A DNA stretch of 64,000 nucleotides from Celeribacter sp. HF31. GTDB lineage: Bacteria > Pseudomonadota > Alphaproteobacteria > Rhodobacterales > Rhodobacteraceae. Positions 49,646 to 58,789 of the stretch are shown piece after piece. A model generated the notes under the pieces. The model had not been told where the DNA came from, did not search any database, and saw only the letters and a list, made by a program, of their open reading frames with translations. The stretch's first letter is position 1. The number at the start of each line of letters is the position of its first letter. The position numbers were made by a program, and so were the translations under genes. The stretch is taken from positions 1 through 64,000 of the forward strand of contig NZ_JAATOT010000008.1 of the NCBI RefSeq assembly GCF_011806455.1, given 5' to 3'.

Positions 49646-50683
49646 TCAGGCGGTCAGAATGATCTTCATCGCCTTCTCGCGCGCCGCATTGCCGAAGATC
49701 TCATAGGCCTCCATGATCTCATCCAACTTGAGCCGATGGGTCACAAGCCGCGCCGGATCGACCTTGCCCGAGTTCAGGGTTTTCAACAGCATCGGCGTGG
49801 TGTTGGTGCTGACCAAGCCCATGGAAATATTGATGTTCTTGATCCAGAGCTCTTCGATATGCAGCTCCACGGATTTGCCGTGTACGCCGACGTTGGCGAT
49901 GGAACCACCGGCGGAGACGATCTTTTGACAGGTGTCAAAGGTCGCGGGCACGCCGACCGCCTCGATCGCGACATCGACACCAAGCCCGCCGGTCATCTTC
50001 ATGATCTCCTCGACCACATCGACCGAACCGACCTGAAGCGTATCGGTCGCGCCGAATTGTTTCGCAAGCTCCAACCGCGCCGGGTCCATGTCGATCATCA
50101 CGATCCGCCCCGGCGAATAGAATTGCGCGGTCAAAAGCACCGACATGCCCACAGGCCCCGCGCCAACGATGGCCACCGTGTCGCCGGGTTTCACGCGCCC
50201 GTATTGCACGCCGATCTCAAGCCCCGTCGGCATGATGTCGGAGAGCATCACCAATGCTTCCTCGTCGGCGCCTTCGGGGATCGGATAGAGCGAATTGTCG
50301 CCATGCGGGATGCGGACGTATTCGGCCTGTGTGCCGTCGATCAGATGGCCCAAAATCCAGCCACCGTCATCGCAATGGGCGTAGAGCTGACGTTTGCAAT
50401 TCGGACATTTGCCACAGGACGTCACACAGGAAATCAACACCGGATCGCCCGGTTTGAAATTGGCGACCGCATCGCCCACGGCCTCGACCACACCGACACC
50501 TTCATGGCCCAGCGTCCGGCCCGGTGTGACAGCGGGCACATCGCCCTTGAGGATGTGCAAATCCGTGCCGCAGATCGTCGTCTTTGTGACTTTGACGATC
50601 ACGTCGGTGGGTTTCTCGATGCCGGGTTTGTCTTTTTCGATCCAGTCCTTTTGACCGGGGCCTTGGTATACGAGCGCTTTCAT
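49646..50683 (-). CDS. Zinc-dependent alcohol dehydrogenase
   Basis: Medium-chain dehydrogenase of 345 residues. Catalytic zinc ligands are C38 (TTICGTDLH) and the His/Glu of GHEGVGVVE. The structural zinc site is the cysteine group SCGKCPNCKRQLYAHC, and the NAD domain has VGAGPVGMSVLL. The start MKALVYQGPGQKDW follows GGAGGAG. Close relatives are annotated as formaldehyde-type or secondary alcohol dehydrogenases; the substrate is not readable. Single gene between the YbjN-like gene and the TIR gene. Confidence 0.92.
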   Translation of the reverse strand: MKALVYQGPGQKDWIEKDKPGIEKPTDVIVKVTKTTICGTDLHILKGDVPAVTPGRTLGHEGVGVVEAVGDAVANFKPGDPVLISCVTSCGKCPNCKRQLYAHCDDGGWILGHLIDGTQAEYVRIPHGDNSLYPIPEGADEEALVMLSDIMPTGLEIGVQYGRVKPGDTVAIVGAGPVGMSVLLTAQFYSPGRIVMIDMDPARLELAKQFGATDTLQVGSVDVVEEIMKMTGGLGVDVAIEAVGVPATFDTCQKIVSAGGSIANVGVHGKSVELHIEELWIKNINISMGLVSTNTTPMLLKTLNSGKVDPARLVTHRLKLDEIMEAYEIFGNAAREKAMKIILTA

Positions 50684-51086
50684 TGCGGGTCTCCTCCTCA
50701 TGGGGTTGCGTGAGGCGAGGGCAGGGCCTCGCGTCAGAGGAGAGCCTAATCTTCTCAACGATAGAGGGTAGACCGCGGCATACCGTTGCCCGATCCAAAT
50801 CGGAAATTCGCGCTCGATTGCGGAAGGAAAGCGTGCTGCGATGCGGGAATGGGGTTGCAAAGATATGTGATGTTATATCATATTTTATATTCGTCGAGAT
50901 GATGTGCGACAGGTAAGCGAAAACTTTCGCGCCTTTGGTCCAACTCGGGTTTGGGGCGGTCACATCTGCTATGCGGACAAAGCGGGCGTTTGCCGCACCT
51001 TTTCCTATGGCAGCCTTCGAGAAGGCGAAGAGATATTCACTGTGCTTCTTCCAGTACCAACTTTGGTGCGGCGTTGGCGGCGCCTG
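50684..51086. other. 403-bp junction between the core gene and the TIR insert
   Basis: No gene recognised. It contains an AT-rich stretch (about 50865-50900, with TGATGTTATATCATA) and then sequence of unusual composition leading into the TIR gene. Two overlapping short plus-strand frames (50904-51092 and 50935-51147) show no family features. The region may be the left boundary of a small genomic insert. No direct repeats typical of integration were found. Confidence 0.45.
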
Positions 51087-52121
51087 TCATAGTTTGAGAT
51101 GGAATTCGAAAAACTCGCGGTCCGCGATTTCCATTGGCACATCTTGATCCTCCCTTGCTGAAATGAATTTTTCATTTTCAGGATCTTCCAAGAAAGCCGA
51201 CAATGCCTTTAACGCGGTTTCGACCTTCTTCAGCTTTTTGGTGCCCCACAAAACCGGGTGTCCAGCATCTTCAGATATTAGCTTGTATTGTATAGCAGTT
51301 GTGAATTCATTTTTGTCATTAAACCAATCAATCTGACCGGATAAATCGAAGTAATCCAACAGTATGTGCAGATAGACGCCTGACCAAACTCCTGAAGGTC
51401 TAGCGTCCGAGAGATTTTCAAGAAGTTGTTCAAATTCTTCGTTCTTCGAGTGGTCTGAAAATTCTTTCAGGATATCCTTGACCTGCTCTGCGTCCTTACA
51501 GGCTTTCAAAGCGTCGATTTGAGAACTCGCTCGATCAAGTTGCCCTTCCAAGTCCGAGATTATCTCTCTTAGGCTTGAAGCGACATCGTTGGCTTTGTCT
51601 AGCTCTTGCCTAGTTGCCATCGTCCCCTTGGGCAGTTTCGGCAAGGTTTTCGAGAGCTTAGCCCGCCATTCGGTACGCTTGTCGTCCCATACATGCGGTC
51701 CGCGTTGTTCGAGCTCAATTCCTGTGTCTACAATCAATTTTTTGAAATCGTTTAGACCTGAATGGTTTGAAATTTTCCACGCCTGTTTTAATCCGATGGT
51801 ATTCGTAACCGTCTCAAAAGGGACATCACCTACAACAATAGGGCAAGCGTTCAATGACCTCGCCCAAGCAGCGCCCAGTTCCATCAAGCAAAAATGACGT
51901 TCCAGATATGTTTCGGTGATGAGTAGAATAACAAGTTTTGGTTTTTGAATTTTACCTTTCATGTAATCATTGAAATCAGCACCGAGTGGAATGCCATGCC
52001 CTTCAACGCTTGAGCAGAAGATACTCTTTTCAGGCACCCCAATCGCTTCTTTCAGAAATGACACAAGGGCTTTTGCAAGTATTTTGTCGGCTACCGCGTG
52101 ACTGATGAAAATTTCTGACAT
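51087..52121 (-). CDS. TIR-domain protein, putative NAD+-cleaving immune effector
   Basis: Protein of 344 residues. Residues 1 to about 130 are a TIR domain: EIFISHAVADKILAKALVSFL, GIPLGADFNDYMKGKI, VILLITETYLERHFCLMELGAAWA. E81 in CLMELG sits where the catalytic glutamate of NADase TIR domains lies. A charged coiled-coil segment follows (about 175-235, TRQELDKANDVASSLREIISDLEGQLD). The C-terminal third (VYLHILLDYFDLSGQIDWF and onward) is unlike any family I recognise. Base composition is clearly richer in A+T than all neighbours, indicating recent transfer. It stands alone; a separate sensor partner such as ThsA is not present. Immune or toxin function is an inference from the domain. Confidence 0.85.
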   Translation of the reverse strand: MSEIFISHAVADKILAKALVSFLKEAIGVPEKSIFCSSVEGHGIPLGADFNDYMKGKIQKPKLVILLITETYLERHFCLMELGAAWARSLNACPIVVGDVPFETVTNTIGLKQAWKISNHSGLNDFKKLIVDTGIELEQRGPHVWDDKRTEWRAKLSKTLPKLPKGTMATRQELDKANDVASSLREIISDLEGQLDRASSQIDALKACKDAEQVKDILKEFSDHSKNEEFEQLLENLSDARPSGVWSGVYLHILLDYFDLSGQIDWFNDKNEFTTAIQYKLISEDAGHPVLWGTKKLKKVETALKALSAFLEDPENEKFISAREDQDVPMEIADREFFEFHLKL

Positions 52122-52375
52122 AAGCTACCTTTGCGAATTATTTGTGGCTAAGCGTCTACTAGTGATGTGCTAGCAGGCCAGTAGTCAAGTCACTGCTGTA
52201 CTTTCGAACCGTGCATCCAAAACATTGCCGCACTAGCCTCAGGAAGTTCTTACGTCCTCGTAAAGCGCGTTAGAGCCATTTTGGGATGCGCAGCAATCTA
52301 CAAAATGGGCTCAAACCGGACTTTCGCTCGGGTATCGCAAATCTCCGAGCGTCGAACCTCAGAACGCCCTCACCC

Positions 52376-53386
52376 TCAATGCCGCCCGCGCCGCAAAGTC
52401 TGCGCAGGGCTTTCACCGAACCTCTCCCGATAGCGCGCCGTCATCGCGCCCATGTTCACATAGCCGCGTGCCCGCGCGATGGCGGCGACGGTGTCTCCCG
52501 GGCGCGCCTGTTTCAAAGCGCGGTGCAGGCCGTCAAGCCGTTCCTGGGTCAGGAATTCATGTGGGGTGAGGCCGCGAAACCGCCGAAACCCTTCGGAAAG
52601 GCTGCGCGCGGTGATGCCAAGTTGCGTGGCGATCTCGGCAATCGTCGGCGCGTCTTCGGCGGTGCGGCGCATCAGCCGTTCGGCCTCGCGCACATAATGG
52701 GGCGCTGCGGCGCGGGCCCCTGTTTCGAGGTTCAGCCCCGCGCTGTCCGCCCAGTTGCGCAGGAGATCGAGGCAGATCATCTCTTCGATCCGCTTTTCCG
52801 TCAAAGCATCGCTCACTCGGTCATGCCGCGCGTCAATCGAGCGGGTGGCATAGTCCAGAAGCGACAGCCAGGCCGACTGACCCGCGCCAAAGATCAGGCG
52901 CTTTTTCCAAAGATCGTCCTCCGGCACAAAGCCGTACCACCGTGCGGCGGTCTCCTCCATCAGCTTATGCGGAATGGTGAGGTTGAGTTGCAGGTCGTGC
53001 CCGTCGGCGAGGTTCCAATAGTCGGTGCGGCTGCAATCGACGACGTAGCTGTCGCCGGGGCGGGTGTCGATGGCGTCATTGCCGCCCAAAGGGTGCCGCA
53101 CGGAGCCGCGCAGGGTGTTGACCACGATGATATTGCCGCTGTCCGGGTCGAACTCATCGGCGCGGGTCGGCGTGCCGAAACAAAAGCGGCTAAAGGTGAT
53201 CCGCCCGATGCCCAGCATGCGGATCGTGGCATTCGGATCGGTGCCGGCAACCAGCGGCCGGGTCGAGAGCGGCATATAGGCCCGGTGACAGAAGTCGTTC
53301 ACCACGGACCATTCGCGCGTGCTGTTCAATTTGTCCTGCAATAAAGGCGTGCCTTGCCCGTCCTGCAAAAGCGCCGTTTCCAACAT
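52376..53386 (-). CDS. AraC-family transcriptional regulator
   Basis: Regulator of 336 residues. The C-terminal AraC-type double HTH (about 245-335) shows APTIAEIATQLGITARSLSEGFRRFRGLTPHEFLTQERLDGLHRAL and DTVAAIARARGYVNMGAMTARYRERFG. The N-terminal half is of the AraC-binding-domain-like type (TFSRFCFGTPTRADEFDPDSGNIIVVNTLRG). The start MLETALLQDGQGT follows GGGAGGAT. It is divergent from phoX, 330 bp apart, with a Pho box near phoX. Its target and inducer are unknown. Confidence 0.88.
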   Translation of the reverse strand: MLETALLQDGQGTPLLQDKLNSTREWSVVNDFCHRAYMPLSTRPLVAGTDPNATIRMLGIGRITFSRFCFGTPTRADEFDPDSGNIIVVNTLRGSVRHPLGGNDAIDTRPGDSYVVDCSRTDYWNLADGHDLQLNLTIPHKLMEETAARWYGFVPEDDLWKKRLIFGAGQSAWLSLLDYATRSIDARHDRVSDALTEKRIEEMICLDLLRNWADSAGLNLETGARAAAPHYVREAERLMRRTAEDAPTIAEIATQLGITARSLSEGFRRFRGLTPHEFLTQERLDGLHRALKQARPGDTVAAIARARGYVNMGAMTARYRERFGESPAQTLRRGRH

Positions 53387-53592
53387 CGCGGATCCTCCCA
53401 GTCCTGCGTCGCCGTATATGACGTTTCGACTGTGCCCAACTCCTGCCGTTACGGCAAGGGGGTGGGCATGCTGTGGGGAAATGCACGGTCTCATGCAGAG
53501 ATGCGAAAGCCCTATGGGTTTTGCGCACAGATGGCTGATATTAAAAGGTTTTCATCGGCGAAGATCGGCCCAAATGGGGCGGCTTCACAGAG

Positions 53593-53621
53593 CTGTCATA
53601 GAGCGGTCACAGAACTGTTGC
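53593..53621 (+). promoter_or_regulatory. Pho box upstream of phoX
   Basis: Three 7-bp repeats with 4-bp spacers: CTGTCAT (53593-53599), CGGTCAC (53604-53610) and CTGTTGC (53615-53621). The first is an exact PhoB half site and the spacing of 11 bp per unit is the PhoB pattern. It ends 94 bp before the phoX start codon. Confidence 0.85.
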
Positions 53622-53715
53622 GAAGACTTGGCACTTGTCGCGGCAAAGGGACGGGCCTCCGCACGGGGCCGCACCTTGTTCTTTTCAGCAACGCACAAAA
53701 GCGATGGAGCTAAAC

Positions 53716-55599
53716 ATGAAAGATCAGGATATCACCGACCTGTCTTGGGACGATTTCGACGAGATGCGCGACCCGCGTCCGAACACCAATGAGTTCGACG
53801 CGGTCGTCGAACGTGCGATCTCGCGCCGCGGTTTCCTGGGCGGCGCTTTGGCCTTTGGCTCTGGCGCTCTGGCCATGGGGACCGCGGGCCTGATGTCCTC
53901 CACCACGGCGGCTCGCGCCGAAGGAATGGGCTTCAACTTCAAGCCGATCGGCATTTCCACCGACCACGAGATCCATGTGCCGGAAGGCTACCAGTGGAAA
54001 GTCCTCGTCCGTTGGGGTGACGCTCTGTTCTCCGAAGCCGAAGGCACCTATTCCGCCGAGACCGGCGTGCCGGTCGCGATGTCCGACAAGGTCTTCGGCG
54101 AGAACACCGACGGCATGGAGACCTTTGTCGATGGCGACAAAACCATCCTGACGATCAACTCCGAATACGTGAACCCGAAAATCAACCTGCCTGCCGCTTC
54201 CGAAGGCACGCCGCAGACCGCCGACGAAGTCATGCTTCTGAAGAACATGCAGGGCGTGACCGTGATGGAAGTCGCGGACAATGGCAACGGCTTCGAGGTT
54301 GTCGTCGACAGCCCCTACAACCGCCGCATCACCCATGAAACTCAGATGACCATGGACGGCCCGGCGGCTGGCTCCGATCTGGTGAAAACCAATGCCGACC
54401 CGGAAGGCATGTCGCCCAAAGGCACGATGAACAACTGTGGCTCCGGCAAAACGCTTTGGGGCACTTATCTGACCTGCGAAGAGAACTTCAACGGCTACTT
54501 CGGTGCGACCGGCGACTACGCCGAGACCGACGAGTTCAAGCGCTACGGCATCGGTGGCGAAGGCCGCTATGCCTATGAGAAATTCGATGAGCGCTACGAT
54601 CTGTCGAAAGAGCCGAACGAGCCCCATCGTCACGGCTGGGTCACCGAGATCAACCCGCTCGACCCGACCTCGACCCCGGTGAAACACACCGCTCTGGGCC
54701 GTTTCAAGCACGAGAATGCCGAGATGGTGCAGGCCGCTGACGGTCGTGTGGTTGTCTACATGGGCGACGACGAGCGCGGCGAATTCATGTATAAATTCGT
54801 CTCCAACGGTGTGTACACCGAAGGCGGCTCGACCGAGGGTCTCTTGTCCGACGGTACGCTTTACGTGGCCAAGTTCAACGACGACATGACCGGCGAATGG
54901 CTGCCGCTCACGCCCGAGACCACCGGCATGTCGATGGACGAGATCCTCGTGTTCTCCCGTATGGCTGGTTCCAAAGTCGGCGCGACCACCATGGACCGTC
55001 CGGAATGGATCGCCGCCAACCCGCTCAAAGCCGAGGCCTATTGCGCGCTGACCAACAACAAGAACCGCGGCGTGAAACCGAACGCCGGTGGCGATGCGAC
55101 CCCGGCTTCCGGCCCGAACCCGCGTGAGACCAACAACTTCGGTCAAATCGTGCGCTGGCGCCCGGAAGGCGAAGATCACGGTGCGGACAGCTTCGCCTGG
55201 GATCTCTACGTCATGGCCGGCAACCCGACGGTCTACGACAATGCCTACGGCGGCTCCGAGAACGTCAACGAAGGCAACATGTTCAACTCGCCCGACGGCA
55301 TGGCGTTCTCGTCCGATGGCTACCTCTGGATCCAGACCGACGGCGACGACAGCAACGAAGGCGAGTTCGAAGGCCAGGGCAACAACCAGATGCTAATCGG
55401 CAACACGGACACCGGCGAGATTGCCCGCTTCCTGACCGCGCCGAACGGCGCTGAGGTCACGGGCCTTACCTGGTCCCCGGACAAGAAAGTCGCTTTCGTC
55501 GGCATCCAGCACCCGGGCGGCTCCTGGCCCGATGGTGCGGGCAAACCGCGTTCGTCCGTGATCGCCGTGTGGCGTGAAGATGGCGCTCTGATCGGGTAA
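53716..55599 (+). CDS. phoX: PhoX-type alkaline phosphatase, Tat-exported
   Basis: Calcium-dependent phosphomonoesterase family protein (DUF839/PhoX) of 627 residues, exported through Tat: the N-terminus contains ISRRGFLGGALAFGSGALAMG followed by SSTTAARA cleavage. Core motifs include GTMNNCGSGKTLWGTYLTCEENFNGYFG, VTEINPLDPTSTPVKHTALGRFKHENAEMV, EGLLSDGTLYVAKF, and SPDGMAFSSDGYLWIQTDGDDSNEGEFEG with the acidic calcium-binding segment. The start MKDQDITDLSW follows GGAG. A Pho box upstream predicts induction at low phosphate. It releases phosphate from organic esters in the periplasm, common in marine roseobacters. Confidence 0.93.
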   Translation: MKDQDITDLSWDDFDEMRDPRPNTNEFDAVVERAISRRGFLGGALAFGSGALAMGTAGLMSSTTAARAEGMGFNFKPIGISTDHEIHVPEGYQWKVLVRWGDALFSEAEGTYSAETGVPVAMSDKVFGENTDGMETFVDGDKTILTINSEYVNPKINLPAASEGTPQTADEVMLLKNMQGVTVMEVADNGNGFEVVVDSPYNRRITHETQMTMDGPAAGSDLVKTNADPEGMSPKGTMNNCGSGKTLWGTYLTCEENFNGYFGATGDYAETDEFKRYGIGGEGRYAYEKFDERYDLSKEPNEPHRHGWVTEINPLDPTSTPVKHTALGRFKHENAEMVQAADGRVVVYMGDDERGEFMYKFVSNGVYTEGGSTEGLLSDGTLYVAKFNDDMTGEWLPLTPETTGMSMDEILVFSRMAGSKVGATTMDRPEWIAANPLKAEAYCALTNNKNRGVKPNAGGDATPASGPNPRETNNFGQIVRWRPEGEDHGADSFAWDLYVMAGNPTVYDNAYGGSENVNEGNMFNSPDGMAFSSDGYLWIQTDGDDSNEGEFEGQGNNQMLIGNTDTGEIARFLTAPNGAEVTGLTWSPDKKVAFVGIQHPGGSWPDGAGKPRSSVIAVWREDGALIG

Positions 55600-55642
55600 G
55601 CCGATCCTGTCTTAGGATTTTATCAGGTACGAAAAGAGAATG

Positions 55643-55674
55643 GGGGTGCGGTGAAAGCCGCGCCCCTTATTTTG
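55643..55674 (+). terminator. Terminator of phoX
   Basis: GGGGTGCGG (55643-55651) pairs with CCGCGCCCC (55658-55666), one G-U pair and a 6-nt loop, followed by TTATTTTG. It lies 44 bp after the stop codon. The rest of the 350-bp gap to the MFS gene holds no recognised feature. Confidence 0.8.
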
Positions 55675-55949
55675 TTTGAGCAGGGAGTGTTCAGTTTTGA
55701 AACACCCAATTCCAGCGCGACGGAGCTGCCGTTCGGACGAAGCGCAACCGCCCGGAATGAAGCCGAAGGCGCCGGGCGTGCGCCGGACCGTCCCGGCGGT
55801 CAGGCGCATTGCAATCCTCGCGCAACGATCTGATCTTTCTCGGATTTTACCATCATAAAGCACATCGTTCAGCTGTTTCAGCGCCTGTCCACGGCCCGGC
55901 GCCCCCCTTTTGGCCGAGTCCTCTCTGGGCTCAAAGCAGCCTTTCGCCG

Positions 55950-57221
55950 CTATGTTGCGGGGCCTAAGTCCTCATCCTCCTCCATCCCCCCATGTTCCGC
56001 CGACCACACCCCGGCGGCTTCGACGGCGACGGTGGAGCTGGACGGAAGCACGTTGAGGTAGCTCTCTGTTTCCTCCTGCGGCAGTGGCGCGCGTTGCATG
56101 ATCCGGTAGGCCGCATAGAGCGCGATCACCACGAACGTCACCCCGGTCACAAGCCAGAACCCGTAGGGGCCGAGCGCTTCCATTACAGCACCCGTCACCA
56201 GCGGTCCGGCAATCGCACCGACGCCAAAGGTAAAGACCAAGCCCCCGGAGGCGGCGGGCATGTCTTCGGGGGTGAGCGTGTCATTGGCATAGGCGAGGAA
56301 GAGCGCGTAGAGCGGCGTCGTGACCCCGCCCGCGACAAAGGCCGTCGCCATCAACAGCCAGAGGTTGTCCGCCATGACCCAGCCAAAGCCGCTTGCTGCG
56401 GTGCCGATCACGGCCGCGCCAAAGATGACCTTGCGCCGGTCGATCTTGTCCGAGAGCCAGCCGATCGGATATTGAAACGCCAACACCCCGGCAAAGAGCA
56501 TGGCGACGAACAGCGCGATTTGCGACGCGCCGAGGCCGATCTGGGTGCCAAACACAGCGCCCATGCCGGACTGGGTGGCGTAAATGCTGCCCAAAAGGAA
56601 AATCCCGACCGTGCCCAGAGGCGAGCGCTTGAAAAGGGTTCTGAGCGGCATCGGCGGCGCGACCTCGACGGCGGGCACGGGGGTGACGGACAACAGAATG
56701 GGCGCGAAAGAGATCGACACAAGGATCGACGCCCCGATGAACAGCGCCGAAGTGGCCGCGTCTCCCAGCGTCAAAAGCGCCTGTGCGCCGATGATGCCGA
56801 TGGTCTGCGCCAGCATATAGGCGGACAACACCTTGCCCCGCGTTTCATTCGTCGCGGCGTCATTGAGCCAGCTTTCCGCCGTCACATAGATGCCGGACAT
56901 GCAGAACCCGATCAGGATGCGCAACAGCGTCCAGGCCCAGGGCTCCGCCAACAGGGGCAGGGCGATCAACCCGGCCGACATGAAACTGCCAAGCGCCGCG
57001 AAGACCCGAACATGCCCCACGCGCCGGATCATCTTCGGCGTGAGGCGCGCGCCTGACAGGAAGCCAACGAAATAGCCGGAGGTGACCACGGCCAATTCGG
57101 TCGCCGAAAACCCCTCGATCGCGCCGCGCAGGCCGATCAGGGTGAACTGCATCCCGTTGCCGAGCATGACCAACACGATGCCGAGGAGCAGGGCCCAGAT
57201 GCCAGACAGGACAGAAATCAT
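55950..57221 (-). CDS. MFS transporter, YcaD-like
   Basis: Twelve-span major facilitator of 423 residues. It starts MISVLSGIWALLLGIVLVMLGNGMQFTLIGLRGA and shows the MFS motif region GYFVGFLSGARLTPKMIRRVGHVRVFA between spans 2 and 3 and YPIGWLSDKIDRRKVIFGAAV after span 8. The pattern resembles the YcaD/UmpA-like group, whose substrates are unknown. A long soluble C-terminal tail (after about residue 385, EETESYLNVLPSSSTVAVEAAGVW) is unusual. The upstream reading frame has no ribosome site. It is divergent from a TRAP receptor gene. Confidence 0.85.
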   Translation of the reverse strand: MISVLSGIWALLLGIVLVMLGNGMQFTLIGLRGAIEGFSATELAVVTSGYFVGFLSGARLTPKMIRRVGHVRVFAALGSFMSAGLIALPLLAEPWAWTLLRILIGFCMSGIYVTAESWLNDAATNETRGKVLSAYMLAQTIGIIGAQALLTLGDAATSALFIGASILVSISFAPILLSVTPVPAVEVAPPMPLRTLFKRSPLGTVGIFLLGSIYATQSGMGAVFGTQIGLGASQIALFVAMLFAGVLAFQYPIGWLSDKIDRRKVIFGAAVIGTAASGFGWVMADNLWLLMATAFVAGGVTTPLYALFLAYANDTLTPEDMPAASGGLVFTFGVGAIAGPLVTGAVMEALGPYGFWLVTGVTFVVIALYAAYRIMQRAPLPQEETESYLNVLPSSSTVAVEAAGVWSAEHGGMEEDEDLGPAT

Positions 57222-57630
57222 GAGAGGTGCTTTCGTTGTGAGGTGGCAGGCGCGGTCGCGAAACCCTGTTTTCGGCTGTCCCGGACCAAATCGTCTGGCC
57301 AGATGTTTGGCGTCGTTGGGATGTCCTGTTGGGCTTTCGACTCTGCACCGAATGTGCCGCGATGGATGTGTGACGATGAGCTGAGCACTCTTTTTGTGCT
57401 GAGGCAAGACGTCTGATGCGACCCGCCGCGACGATTGGGGTGAAATGTCTTTGGCATAAAACGTCAGATAGATGGCGCTCTGAGCAACAATGCATCCCCC
57501 CTTGCGCATCCCTGCGCAATTTCAGGCCGATATGTCGCGTCTCATCCCCTTCAATCTTCCGCAGCCGCTCTCTATGGTGCGCGCGATTTGGCGCGGGGCT
57601 CCCCCTCGCGCGCCTGATGGAGACTACACA
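57222..57630. other. 409-bp divergent promoter region before the first TRAP receptor
   Basis: No gene recognised. It contains AAATGTCTTTGGCATAAAACG around 57442-57462, a possible promoter, and a short stem AGCAC-N7-GTGCT near 57383. A GGAG ribosome site ends the region. The region differs from that upstream of the paralogous receptor at 63546, so the two are probably regulated differently. Confidence 0.4.
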
Positions 57631-58725
57631 ATGGATCGCCGCTCTTTTCTGAAAACTTCCGCCCTGGGTGGCTCTGCCGCCGCCGCCTCGACGCTCGCTG
57701 CGCCGATGTATGCGCAGGGCAAGCGCACGCTGACCATGGTCTGCTCTTGGCCGCGTGGTCTGGCGGGCGTCTGGGACGCGGTTGAGCGGTTCGTCGAGAG
57801 CGTCAACACCATGTCTGACGGTCAGATCACCGTCGAGGCCCGCGCGGCTGGCGAGCTCGTTGGCGGTCTTGAGGTGTTCGACGCCGTGACCTCCGGTCAG
57901 GCCGACATCTACCACTCCGCCGAGTATTATTTCACTGGCCAGCACCCGGCGATGGCGTTCTTCACCACCTCGCCCTTCGGCATGACGGCGCCTGAAATGA
58001 TGGTCTGGTATTACGGCATGGGCGGGCAGCAACTGCACCGCAATCTCGGCGAAATCTTTGGCCTGCACACCAACATCGGCGGCCAGACCGGCGCGCAAGG
58101 TGGCGGTTGGTATCGCAAGGAAATCACCTCTGTCGCCGACTTCCAGGGCCTGAAACTGCGCATGCCGGGTCTCGGTGGCGAAGTGGTCGGCAAGCTGGGC
58201 GCCTCCGTTCAGGTCATGCCCGCGGGCGACATCTATCAGGCGCTCTCCTCCGGCGCTTTGGATGGCACCGAGTGGGTCGGTCCCTGGTCGGATGAGCGTC
58301 TCGGCCTGCAAGAGGTCTGTGATTATTTCTACCCGGCGGGCTTCCACGAACCGGGCTCGGCGCTGTCTGTCAACACCAACCTCGAGGTGTTCCAGTCGCT
58401 GACACCCGCGCAACAGCGGATCATCGACAACGCCGCCGCCGAGAGCAACCAGTTCGACTATGCCCTCTTCCTCGCCAACAACGGCCCGGCGCTTCAGCGC
58501 CTGATCGCGGGTGGCACGCAGATCAAGCAATTCCCGGACGACGTTTGGGAGGCCTTCGGACGCGCCTCGAAAGAGGTTCTGGACCAATATATGGACGACG
58601 ATCTTTTCGTCGAAATCCGGACCTCGGTCGAAGAGTCGATGAAAGCCACCTCCGCCTGGATGGGGCAATCCGACAGCTTCTACACCGAACAGCGCAACCG
58701 CGTTCTGGCGATGATCGGCGAATAA
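57631..58725 (+). CDS. TRAP transporter receptor (DctP/TakP-like), Tat-exported
   Basis: Periplasmic receptor of 364 residues for a tripartite ATP-independent transporter. The N-terminus MDRRSFLKTSALGGSAAAASTLAAPMYA is a twin-arginine signal. The mature part follows the TakP (2-oxoacid) type: RAAGELVGGLEVFDAVTSGQADIYHSAEYY, LKLRMPGLGGEVVGKLGASVQVMPAGDIYQAL, SGALDGTEWVGPWSDERLGL. The Arg in KLRMPGLGG would bind the carboxylate. No membrane subunits (DctQ, DctM) are adjacent: a terminator and cytochrome b561 follow. It is a close paralogue of the receptor at 63546. Confidence 0.9.
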   Translation: MDRRSFLKTSALGGSAAAASTLAAPMYAQGKRTLTMVCSWPRGLAGVWDAVERFVESVNTMSDGQITVEARAAGELVGGLEVFDAVTSGQADIYHSAEYYFTGQHPAMAFFTTSPFGMTAPEMMVWYYGMGGQQLHRNLGEIFGLHTNIGGQTGAQGGGWYRKEITSVADFQGLKLRMPGLGGEVVGKLGASVQVMPAGDIYQALSSGALDGTEWVGPWSDERLGLQEVCDYFYPAGFHEPGSALSVNTNLEVFQSLTPAQQRIIDNAAAESNQFDYALFLANNGPALQRLIAGGTQIKQFPDDVWEAFGRASKEVLDQYMDDDLFVEIRTSVEESMKATSAWMGQSDSFYTEQRNRVLAMIGE

Positions 58726-58749
58726 GCCACTGTCCTGAAAGACAATTTG

Positions 58750-58784
58750 AAACGCGCGGGAGGCATCTTTCGCGCGTTTTTCTA
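58750..58784 (+). terminator. Terminator of the TRAP receptor gene
   Basis: AAACGCGCG (58750-58758) and CGCGCGTTT (58771-58779) form a perfect 9-bp stem followed by TTTCT. This end makes the receptor gene monocistronic. Confidence 0.8.
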
Positions 58785-58789
58785 TGCGG

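Noticed and set aside
50684-51086. Integration site or IS remnant beside the TIR gene
   Set aside because: No tRNA, no inverted terminal repeats and no flanking direct repeats were visible; only the change in base composition supports transfer.
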